Shown here: positions 8,198 to 14,979 of the stretch, in pieces
How positions within the stretch are numbered: position 1 is the stretch's first letter
How the letters are laid out: every line of letters begins with the position of its first letter
NCBI GenBank assembly: GCA_022511295.1
Contig: JAFLRT010000011.1
Span: 1 to 37,065 of the forward strand
DNA length: 37,065 nt
Direction of reading: 5' to 3'
DNA from: Alistipes sp.
GTDB lineage: Bacteria > Bacteroidota > Bacteroidia > Bacteroidales > Rikenellaceae
Translations under genes and position numbers: made by a program
Notes under the pieces: model-generated
The model's input: only the letters and a program-made list of their open reading frames with translations
The model's database searches: none
Told to the model about the DNA's origin: nothing

Positions 8198-8812
8198 TTA
8201 TGCTACCGGCTCTTTGACCTTTTTGTTTGCCGGTGTGCGTACCATTGCGGCAGTACGGACACCGCTGCCTCCGTTACCCATACTCTGGGACATCTCTGAG
8301 GGTTTTTGTACGGGGAATATCAGTTTGTCCGTGTCGTAACCGAAACGGCGTGCGATATCGAGTATCGATTCAAGTTCCGATTCGGGCAGAGATGGTGTTC
8401 GCGAAAGTATCCATAAAAAGTTTTTGCCGCTGCCGACAAGGGCCCAACTGTAATTCTCGCTGATGGCCAGAATATCGTAGTCGGAGTAGAACGACAAGAA
8501 GAACGATACGCGCAGATGGCCATTGATATCGGTGGTCTTCGCCTTGCCGACGCTCTCCTGCAGACGGCCCTTGCGCTGGTTGTAACCGCGATTTATAACC
8601 TTTATTTTGCCGTTGTCCTGCAATATGTACTCTGCCGTAACGTAATCCAGTTCACGTTCAAAGCGATTATTCGTTCGTGCTATCTCGTACCATCTGCCGA
8701 GATAACGGTTGAGGTCAAAGCCTGTCAAAGATTCGTATTGCTCCGTTGTGCGTCCGCCTAAACCCAAGGCAAGACCGAATATCGCCAATGCGACGAGTAA
8801 AATTGTTCCCAT
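8198..8812 (-). CDS. Lipocalin family protein (Blc-like), membrane-anchored by an N-terminal segment
   Basis: A 204-residue lipocalin related to bacterial Blc, a family that binds fatty acids or lysophospholipids at the outer membrane. The lipocalin signature is clear: LNRYLGRWYEIARTNNRFE with the invariant Trp at residue 41, followed by the beta-barrel strands (DYVTAEYILQDNG, LRVSFFLSFYSDYDILAI, SWALVGSGKNFLWILSR). The N-terminal 20 residues are a hydrophobic segment with no lipobox cysteine, so unlike E. coli Blc this protein is not a lipoprotein and is either membrane-anchored or secreted. Residues about 180-204 form a Gly/Ser/Ala-rich tail beyond the usual barrel. It lies 70 bases after dxs on the same strand and may be cotranscribed with it. 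Confidence 0.88.
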   Translation of the reverse strand: MGTILLVALAIFGLALGLGGRTTEQYESLTGFDLNRYLGRWYEIARTNNRFERELDYVTAEYILQDNGKIKVINRGYNQRKGRLQESVGKAKTTDINGHLRVSFFLSFYSDYDILAISENYSWALVGSGKNFLWILSRTPSLPESELESILDIARRFGYDTDKLIFPVQKPSEMSQSMGNGGSGVRTAAMVRTPANKKVKEPVA

Positions 8813-8882
8813 AGTGCCGTTGATATTTTATAATTACAGCGGCAGTGGCGGCATTTTTCGTGCCAAGACGCGGTTATGAGGA

Positions 8883-10766
8883 TTAGTGTTTGTCGCCTTT
8901 GATGGCGCTGAAAATGGCGTCGGCATCGTAGCCGCATACGGAGTAGAGTTGTGCCGGCGTTCCGTGTTCGACAAAAGCATCGCCTATGCCGAGCGAAATA
9001 ACCTCTGTGTTGCGCATGCCCTCGGCATTAAAGAAGGCTGCGATTGTCTGTCCGACACCTCCGCGCACAACGCCGTCCTCGACCGTTATCACGCGGCTGA
9101 ACCGCCTTCCTATCTCGCGCAGCATATCATTGTCCAAAGGCTTTACGAAACGCAGGTCGTAGTGGGCTGCATTGATACCCTCGGCCTCGGCGCGGGCTAT
9201 GGCCTCGGCGGCAGAAGCGGCTGTAGTACCGATACTTATCACGGCGGTATGCTCTCCGTCGCGCAGCCTGCGACCCTTGCCTGCGGGCAGCAGCTCGAAC
9301 TCTCTGTCGCGCCAAGGTGCGCCGGTGCCGGTTCCGCGCGGATAGCGAATGACAAAAGGCGAATCGGATTTGAGAGCCGTATACATCATATTGCGCAGTT
9401 CCGACTCATCTGCCGGCGCGGCGATAGTCAGATTGGGTATGCATCCGAAGTATGCCATGTCGAATGCTCCGTGATGCGTGGCACCGTCTTCGCCGACCAG
9501 TCCTCCACGATCTAAGCAGAAGACGACCGGCAGACCGGGTATGGCGACGTCGTGAATCACGTTGTCGTATGCGCGCTGCATAAAGGTAGAGTAGATGTTG
9601 CAGAAGGGGCGCATACCTGCTGCGGCCAAACCTGCCGAGAATGTTACTGCATGCCCTTCGGCTATTCCTACATCGAAACAGCGCTCGGGCATGACCTCCA
9701 TCATTATATTCAGTGAGCATCCCGACGGCATTGCAGGCGTTATTCCTGCCACGCGGCTGTCCATGCGTGCCAGGTCGAGCAGTGTCTGCCCGAAGACATC
9801 CTGATAGCGGTCTGCTGAAGCGGTCGATTTTATACGTTTGCCGGTCTCGGGGTCGAAGCGCCCCGGGGCGTGAAAGTCCACCTGATTATCTTCGGCGGGA
9901 GCGTAGCCTTTGCCCTTGACTGTCATTACGTGGAGCAGTTTCGGACCATTTATCTCTTTGAGGTCTGTAAGAACGCGCACCAACTCCGAGATGTCGTTGC
10001 CGTCTATGCGTCCGAAGTACCGGAAATTAAGACTCTCGAACAGATTGCTGTTCTGCAGCAGTCCCTGTTTTATGGCATTGCCTGTCTTGCGCATAAAGCG
10101 CAGCAGGAACGGTATATGCCTCACGACGCTCCACAGATGCCTCTTAATGCGGTTGTAGGTGCGCGATGTCGATACCCTGACCAAATAACGGCCCAGCGCA
10201 CCCGTCGGACGGTCGATGGCCATATTGTTGTCGTTGAGGATGACAAGCACATCGGTTGTCTTGCTGTCGCCGGCATTGTTCAGACCCTCGAATGCGAGAC
10301 CGCCCGTCATGGCTCCGTCGCCTATTATAGCTATCACCTTGCGCTTCTCTCCGTTAAGTTCTGCTGCCTTGGCCATACCGAAGGCGGCCGAGATGGATAC
10401 GGATGAGTGGCCGCAGCTGAAAGCATCGTATTCACTCTCGCACATACGTGGGAAGCCGCTTATGCCGCCCGCTTTGCGCTGCGAGGCAAAGGCTTCGCGA
10501 CGTCCGGTGATTATTTTATGGGCATAGGCCTGGTGTCCTACATCCCATACGAGTTTGTCGTATGGCGTATCGTATACATAATGCAGTGCCACAGCCAGTT
10601 CTACGGCTCCGAGACTTGAGGCCAGATGTCCGGGATTCTCGGAGCATACCTCGATGATATAATGCCGCACTTCATCGCAAAGGACGCGAAGTTGCTCGAT
10701 ATCAAGTTGTTTGATATCGGCCGGAGAGTCGATTTTCGGCATCAGTATGTAGTCGTTTTGCGGCAT
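8883..10766 (-). CDS. dxs: 1-deoxy-D-xylulose-5-phosphate synthase
   Basis: A 627-residue thiamine-diphosphate enzyme that condenses pyruvate and glyceraldehyde-3-phosphate, the first step of the MEP isoprenoid pathway. Seen in order: NPGHLASSLGAVELAVALHYV (active-site His), WDVGHQAYAHKIITGR, SCGHSSVSISAAFGMA, the TPP/Mg motif GDGAMTGGLAFEGLNNAG, the transketolase pyrimidine domain (DVGIAEGHAVTFSAGLAAAGMRP), and the C-terminal transketolase domain with RYPRGTG. The Met at 10766 is preferred: the frame is open further upstream to 10814, but the -7 element at 10775-10782 lies in that extension, and the resulting N-terminus aligns with Bacteroides Dxs as I remember it. The next Met at 10742 is the alternative. 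The leader would be only a few bases long. Confidence 0.95.
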   Translation of the reverse strand: MPQNDYILMPKIDSPADIKQLDIEQLRVLCDEVRHYIIEVCSENPGHLASSLGAVELAVALHYVYDTPYDKLVWDVGHQAYAHKIITGRREAFASQRKAGGISGFPRMCESEYDAFSCGHSSVSISAAFGMAKAAELNGEKRKVIAIIGDGAMTGGLAFEGLNNAGDSKTTDVLVILNDNNMAIDRPTGALGRYLVRVSTSRTYNRIKRHLWSVVRHIPFLLRFMRKTGNAIKQGLLQNSNLFESLNFRYFGRIDGNDISELVRVLTDLKEINGPKLLHVMTVKGKGYAPAEDNQVDFHAPGRFDPETGKRIKSTASADRYQDVFGQTLLDLARMDSRVAGITPAMPSGCSLNIMMEVMPERCFDVGIAEGHAVTFSAGLAAAGMRPFCNIYSTFMQRAYDNVIHDVAIPGLPVVFCLDRGGLVGEDGATHHGAFDMAYFGCIPNLTIAAPADESELRNMMYTALKSDSPFVIRYPRGTGTGAPWRDREFELLPAGKGRRLRDGEHTAVISIGTTAASAAEAIARAEAEGINAAHYDLRFVKPLDNDMLREIGRRFSRVITVEDGVVRGGVGQTIAAFFNAEGMRNTEVISLGIGDAFVEHGTPAQLYSVCGYDADAIFSAIKGDKH

Positions 10767-10774
10767 ATTGTGCG

Positions 10775-10782
10775 CAAAGTTA
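10775..10782 (-). promoter_or_regulatory. -7 promoter element (TAACTTTG) for dxs
   Basis: A perfect TAnnTTTG on the minus strand, ending 8 bases before the preferred dxs ATG. It rules out the longer upstream reading of dxs. No clear -33 TTTG was found. Confidence 0.55.
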
Positions 10783-10841
10783 ATAAAATTGGAATATATT
10801 TCGTATATTCGCAATCAGAATATAATAAATGCGAACGGATT

Positions 10842-11552
10842 ATGAATTGTAAACGAGTTTTGCTGAAACTCAGCGGCGAGTCGTTGCAGGGTGCGCAGGG
10901 GTACGGTATCTCTACAGAGGTGCTGCAAAGTTATGCCGAGCAGATAAAGAGTGTTGTCGAGCGTGGCGTGCAGGTTGGTATCGTCATAGGCGGCGGCAAT
11001 ATCTTTCGTGGTCTTCAGGGCGCACGCCGTGGCTTTGACCGCGTGAAGGGAGACCAGATGGGTATGCTGGCAACCATTATCAACTCAATAGCCTTGCAGT
11101 CCGCACTCGAGGATAACGGCGTCAAGGCCAGAGTGCTTACCTCGATACGTACGGAACCGATAGGGGAGTATTATTCCAAGGTCAAGGCTCTCGAATATAT
11201 GGATGCAGGTTATGTCGTTATTTTCGGCGGCGGAACGTCTAATCCCTACTTCTCGACTGACTCGGCTGCTGCGCTGCGCGGTGTGGAGATTGAGGCAGAT
11301 GTTCTTCTCAAGGGGACGCGTGTGGACGGAATTTACACCGCAGACCCCGAAAAGGACCCGACGGCAACGAAGTTCGATGAACTTACATTCGATGAGGTAT
11401 ATTCGCGCAACCTCCATATTATGGATATGACGGCCTTTACGCTCTGCAAGGAGAACAGGCTCGGCATCATTGTCTTCGATATGGATACGCGCGGCAATCT
11501 CGAAAAGGTGCTTTTCGGCAGTGAGCGCACAGGCACGCTTGTTAAACTTTAA
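10842..11552 (+). CDS. pyrH: Uridylate kinase (UMP kinase)
   Basis: A 236-residue hexameric UMP kinase that phosphorylates UMP to UDP in pyrimidine nucleotide synthesis. Seen: the phosphate-binding start MNCKRVLLKLSGESLQG, GIVIGGGNIFRG, FGGGTSNPYFSTDSAAALR (acceptor site), the ADVLLKGTRVDGIYTADP nucleotide loop and HIMDMTAF near the C-terminus. The frame is open upstream to 10626, but the family begins at the ATG at 10842, which lies within the divergent region facing dxs. Gene order pyrH-frr is the widely conserved one, though here the usual tsf and rpsB do not precede it inside the window. Confidence 0.96.
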   Translation: MNCKRVLLKLSGESLQGAQGYGISTEVLQSYAEQIKSVVERGVQVGIVIGGGNIFRGLQGARRGFDRVKGDQMGMLATIINSIALQSALEDNGVKARVLTSIRTEPIGEYYSKVKALEYMDAGYVVIFGGGTSNPYFSTDSAAALRGVEIEADVLLKGTRVDGIYTADPEKDPTATKFDELTFDEVYSRNLHIMDMTAFTLCKENRLGIIVFDMDTRGNLEKVLFGSERTGTLVKL

Positions 11553-11569
11553 CATTGTTAAACTTTAAC
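11541..11569 (+). repeat. 16-base tandem duplication spanning the pyrH stop codon
   Basis: GTTAAACTTTAAC occurs at 11541-11553 and again at 11557-11569, separated by ATT (period 16). The first copy encodes the last residues Val-Lys-Leu and the TAA of pyrH. Each copy is itself an inverted repeat (GTTAAA/TTTAAC). Confidence 0.9.
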
Positions 11570-11578
11570 GGTAGTATT

Positions 11579-11671
11579 ATGAGCAAACGGGCAAAGAGAG
11601 GTAATTTGGTACTTGCGGCTCTGCTGATTGCGGCAGTTGCTCTCGCCATCTTTATCTTCTGGTCGTGGTAA
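11579..11671 (+). CDS. Predicted 30-residue single-pass membrane peptide
   Basis: A very short frame between pyrH and frr: ATG at 11579, TAA at 11669-11671. Residues 1-8 are strongly basic (Ser, Lys, Arg, Ala, Lys, Arg, Gly), then about 18 hydrophobic residues (LVLAALLIAAVALAIFIF) end in Trp-Ser-Trp. This is the layout of a small inner-membrane protein with positive residues inside. It begins 26 bases after the pyrH stop and ends 50 bases before frr on the same strand, so it would be in the same transcript. The length is too short for statistics, and function is unknown; conservation in relatives would decide. The clean composition makes chance less likely than usual. Confidence 0.5.
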   Translation: MSKRAKRGNLVLAALLIAAVALAIFIFWSW

Positions 11672-11721
11672 GGCTGACCGATGAATTTGAATAACGGACA
11701 AAACAATTAAAAACAATAGAT

Positions 11722-12279
11722 ATGGATACTAAAACTATTCTCGATGCGGCTTCGGAGCGTATGTCCAAGACGGTCGAATTTTTAGAGGAGGCACTGCTTA
11801 ATATCCGTGCGGGCAAGGCGTCCACCAATGTTCTGAACGGGGTTATGGTTGAATACTACGGTTCGCAAATGCCCGTATCGGGTGTTGCGAGCGTTACGGT
11901 TCCCGATGCCAAGACCATACTTATACAGCCGTGGGACAAGAATATGATTCGCCTTATAGAGAAGGCCATCATCGACTCGAACATAGGTCTCACGCCTTCG
12001 AACAACGGTGAGCATATTCGTCTGTCGATACCGCCTCTTACCGAAGAGCGCCGCAAGGATTTGGTAAAACAGGTGCGCGGTGAGGCCGAGAATGCACGTA
12101 TCAGCCTGCGCAATGCGCGCCGCGATGCCGTTGAGGCATTCAAAAAGGCTCTCAAGGAGGGTATGCCCGAGGATGAGTCGAAAGACGGCGAAGCACAGTC
12201 GCAGAAACTTCTGGAGAAGTTCTCGAAGCAGATTGATACCGTCCTCGAGAAGAAGGAGAAGGAGATAATGACCGTCTGA
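11722..12279 (+). CDS. frr: Ribosome recycling factor
   Basis: A 185-residue ribosome recycling factor, which with EF-G splits post-termination ribosomes. Seen: RMSKTVEFLEEALLNIRAGKASTNVLNGVMVEYYGSQMPVSGVASVTVPDAKTILIQPWD (domain I start and domain II), then the long helices ending LTEERRKDLVKQVRGEAENARISLRNARRDA, with the conserved Arg of NARRDA. Length and domain order match the family. It follows pyrH and the small membrane peptide on the same strand; the next gene begins 10 bases after its stop and may be cotranscribed. Confidence 0.97.
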   Translation: MDTKTILDAASERMSKTVEFLEEALLNIRAGKASTNVLNGVMVEYYGSQMPVSGVASVTVPDAKTILIQPWDKNMIRLIEKAIIDSNIGLTPSNNGEHIRLSIPPLTEERRKDLVKQVRGEAENARISLRNARRDAVEAFKKALKEGMPEDESKDGEAQSQKLLEKFSKQIDTVLEKKEKEIMTV

Positions 12280-12289
12280 TTTACATGCA

Positions 12290-12970
12290 GTGAAATCTTT
12301 CGTGCCGAGATATTGCGCAGTCGTTGCGATGGCGTGTGCTGCGGTATTGTTTACCGCTGTACGCGCCGATGCGCAAATATATGCCAAACTGAACGGACTT
12401 TATGCCTGTGTGGGTGTTATAAATCCTCAGGTTGAGTTCGGTATTTCCGACCACTCGGCATTTCAGACCGAGTTTGTCTATTCACCCTGGGCATCAGTGC
12501 GCGGAAGGCATATGAAGTTCGGTATCTTTATGAACGAGTACCGTTACTATATAAATAATGTGCGCAGCAAGGGACGCGGTTTTTATGTTGCAGCCGATGT
12601 GGGTATGATGGCATTCGATATAACACGTCCGCGTCTTGGCAACGGCAAGTTGGTGTGGTTCGACAGGAATTACTCTAAGGGTTACGGCTTTATGCTCGGT
12701 CTTGCTGTCGGCTACGAGTACCGCTTCAAGGAGCGCTGGGTGGTGGACGCCTTTATCGGCGGTGCATATATGAACAGTATGTATAACGGTTATCTTGCCG
12801 ACGGCACTATCAATATGAACCCTCACCGCCCGCCCGGCAAGGAACCGGACTCTCCCGACCCCTTCAACGGTTCGGCAGAGACTATGCCCTGCAAGATAGG
12901 CATCTCAATCGGCTACAGGATATTCAATCCCAAAAAACAACCGACAGAGACAACATCTTCGGTGTTATAA
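12290..12970 (+). CDS. DUF3575-like outer membrane beta-barrel protein
   Basis: A 226-residue exported protein resembling the DUF3575 family of small Bacteroidetes beta-barrels. It has a signal peptide (residues 1-28, ending VRADAQ), then alternating strands rich in aromatic residues: IYAKLNGLYACVGVINPQVEFGI, FQTEFVYSPWAS, FGIFMNEYRYYI, GFYVAADVGMMAF, GYGFMLGLAVGYEYRF, WVVDAFIGGAYM and a C-terminal CKIGISIGYRIF. A Pro/Glu/Asp loop lies near residues 180-200. No ATG is in frame near the start, so the GTG at 12290, 10 bases after frr, is used. A second DUF3575 protein begins the pilus locus at 24221; whether this one serves any pilus is unknown. Confidence 0.75.
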   Translation: MKSFVPRYCAVVAMACAAVLFTAVRADAQIYAKLNGLYACVGVINPQVEFGISDHSAFQTEFVYSPWASVRGRHMKFGIFMNEYRYYINNVRSKGRGFYVAADVGMMAFDITRPRLGNGKLVWFDRNYSKGYGFMLGLAVGYEYRFKERWVVDAFIGGAYMNSMYNGYLADGTINMNPHRPPGKEPDSPDPFNGSAETMPCKIGISIGYRIFNPKKQPTETTSSVL

Positions 12971-12981
12971 AACAACGGCAC

Positions 12982-13716
12982 CTATCTTTCAGACCGCTTC
13001 TCGAAGTGCTGATAATCCTTCCGCGAGGTCCAGTCGCCGCCCCATTCGAAGCCGTGTTTCAGAAACGCCTGACAGCATACGTCGCTGCGCTCTATTTTAT
13101 ATGGAAAATCAGCGCTGCGGTCAGCGTATATATCGGCACCTGCCGGCTCCACAATCATCCGTCCGTTGCTCACTCTTACGTATGGGTTGTAGAGCGGATT
13201 TATATCCACCGCCATACCCGTACTGTGCTTTGACAGGCGATTCGTACCGGAGATAAACCTGAAGTTGAAGCACGAACTGTTGTTCGCTCTCATCGACTGC
13301 TCGTCATCTGCACCGTAAAGGTCTATCAACACCATCCTCCCGATAGGATAACGGGCATCGAAAAGGGTGCGAAATATCTCCAACAGGTCATCGCTTATGG
13401 AGCGGTGGCATATCATCTCGCCAAGGCGTATATTCTGCTCTGCGTCATAGTGAAGAACCTTTATATATCGCAGGTCGGACAGGGCGACGGTGCAGTTGCT
13501 GCCGTATGACAGCCCGTCTATTCTCCTAAACAGACTGTCGTCTATCGGCTGTGCCGTGAAGCAGTTGTCAATACCATACTGCTGCACGCTCTGTATGGAT
13601 ACTGTCTCTCCGGCAATCCAGCGGTCAAGCAGCAGCCGGTCGTCGCCGCCGGCCGAAAAGCCGGGTGTAATCCCCTCGAAGAGTATAGCCAGTGCCGTAA
13701 GCAGACGCAGTCTCAT
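12982..13716 (-). CDS. M15-family metallopeptidase (D-Ala-D-Ala carboxypeptidase type)
   Basis: A 244-residue exported peptidase of family M15 (VanY / MepA-related), acting on peptidoglycan in the periplasm. Residues 1-21 are a signal peptide. The catalytic domain shows SKHSTGMAVDINPLYNP with zinc ligands H164 and D171, and DYQHFE with H237; HGFEWGGDW at about 221-229 is also typical. It is the last gene of a minus-strand operon, starting 6 bases after the stop of the NCS2 permease. Its end lies 11 bases from the convergent DUF3575-like gene, with no clear terminator between them. Confidence 0.88.
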   Translation of the reverse strand: MRLRLLTALAILFEGITPGFSAGGDDRLLLDRWIAGETVSIQSVQQYGIDNCFTAQPIDDSLFRRIDGLSYGSNCTVALSDLRYIKVLHYDAEQNIRLGEMICHRSISDDLLEIFRTLFDARYPIGRMVLIDLYGADDEQSMRANNSSCFNFRFISGTNRLSKHSTGMAVDINPLYNPYVRVSNGRMIVEPAGADIYADRSADFPYKIERSDVCCQAFLKHGFEWGGDWTSRKDYQHFEKRSER

Positions 13717-13722
13717 GATACT

Positions 13723-14979
13723 CTAACGTTTTTTTCTCTCGCGCAGCAGCACGTGTTCGAGCAGCAGCACTATAATTACGCCTGCCACAAACCCGTTGCC
13801 CGCTATGGGACGTATCAGCGAGGGAATATGCTCCATAACTTTATCGGGTGCGAATGAGAGTATTACATCGAGCATAAGCGGCAGACCGATAATCATACCG
13901 TGCCGGAATGTCGATACGCTCTTCGTGGCATTGGCCATCTCGAAGCCTGCCGCTATCTGCGTAGCCATCAAAAAGAGCAGCACGCACCCCATAACAGTCG
14001 GCGGAATGGTCATAAGGACGCTTACACCCTGCGGCCAGAATGCGACTGCCGTGAGGATGACTGCGGCAGGTACTATCGGCCACCTCGAGGCGCATGATGT
14101 CGATGCCACGATACCCGGACTGAGAGAGTAATCGACTGGTCCTATTGCGCCGATACTTCCCGACACCATATTCATAAGACCGGTAACGGTCATTGCGCGG
14201 CGATTGCGCCTCTCCATATTTCCTGCTCCGACCATAGCGCCGAGCGACTGTACCGACCCCGCCTCGTTGATAAAGAGTGCGGCGTAGCAGAACAGGAACG
14301 AAACGGTTACACCCAAATCGAACTCTGCCGGAAAGTTGAACACTCTTGCGGCGTGGGTGTCGGTCGCTGTCTGCTCCGGAAATCCGGTTATGGCGAACCA
14401 CAGCAGCGAGCCGACAATCATGGCGGCACTTACCGATACCGTCTTCCATACCCCTTTCAGTCTCTCGTTGGCAAATGCCATAAGCAGCGTGCCGAAGAGC
14501 GCGAAACAGAAGGCTTCGGGGTAGTGGTCGGGGTCTGAGAATATAAGGTCTATTATTGGATGTGCTATGGTGAAGGATATAAGCAGAAGAACTACCACCA
14601 CGATACGCGGAGTGAATAGCGGAAGCAGTTTTCGTGTTATGCCGCTGATGCCTGCCAGGGCGATTATTGCGCCGCCGATAAATATGGCGGTGTAAATCGA
14701 ACTTGAACTGCACCCTTGGGCCGTAGCAGCGAGTATTCCCGTGAGCAGCGCCGCTGCCGGACCGGGTATAAGAGGCATGCGATGACCGAAAAATACCTGT
14801 ATCAGCATTGCCGCACCCGTTATGCCGAAGAGTTTCTGGGCATAGGCTACGGTCTCTCCGGGTGGCGCTATGAAGGTGCTTGTAAGCACTACGGGTATGG
14901 CTATCAAAAGCCATTGCAGGCTGTAAAGGAGCATCTCGCCCACACGCGGGCGTTCATCGAGTCCGTACTTGAGATTCAT
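13723..14979 (-). CDS. NCS2-family nucleobase permease (xanthine/uracil permease type)
   Basis: A 418-residue multi-pass membrane transporter of the nucleobase-cation symporter-2 family. The start (YGLDERPRVGEMLLYSLQW) and the overall pattern of about 14 hydrophobic segments are typical, as are PGPAAALLTG near residue 73 and the substrate-site region NEAGSVQSLGAMVG near residue 243. The conserved purine-permease QNNGVI-type motif is not seen, so the substrate (uracil, xanthine, urate or other) cannot be assigned. Its ATG overlaps the stop of the upstream phosphate transporter by ATGA, and the M15 peptidase follows after 6 bases, so all three are in one transcript. Confidence 0.87.
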   Translation of the reverse strand: MNLKYGLDERPRVGEMLLYSLQWLLIAIPVVLTSTFIAPPGETVAYAQKLFGITGAAMLIQVFFGHRMPLIPGPAAALLTGILAATAQGCSSSSIYTAIFIGGAIIALAGISGITRKLLPLFTPRIVVVVLLLISFTIAHPIIDLIFSDPDHYPEAFCFALFGTLLMAFANERLKGVWKTVSVSAAMIVGSLLWFAITGFPEQTATDTHAARVFNFPAEFDLGVTVSFLFCYAALFINEAGSVQSLGAMVGAGNMERRNRRAMTVTGLMNMVSGSIGAIGPVDYSLSPGIVASTSCASRWPIVPAAVILTAVAFWPQGVSVLMTIPPTVMGCVLLFLMATQIAAGFEMANATKSVSTFRHGMIIGLPLMLDVILSFAPDKVMEHIPSLIRPIAGNGFVAGVIIVLLLEHVLLRERKKR

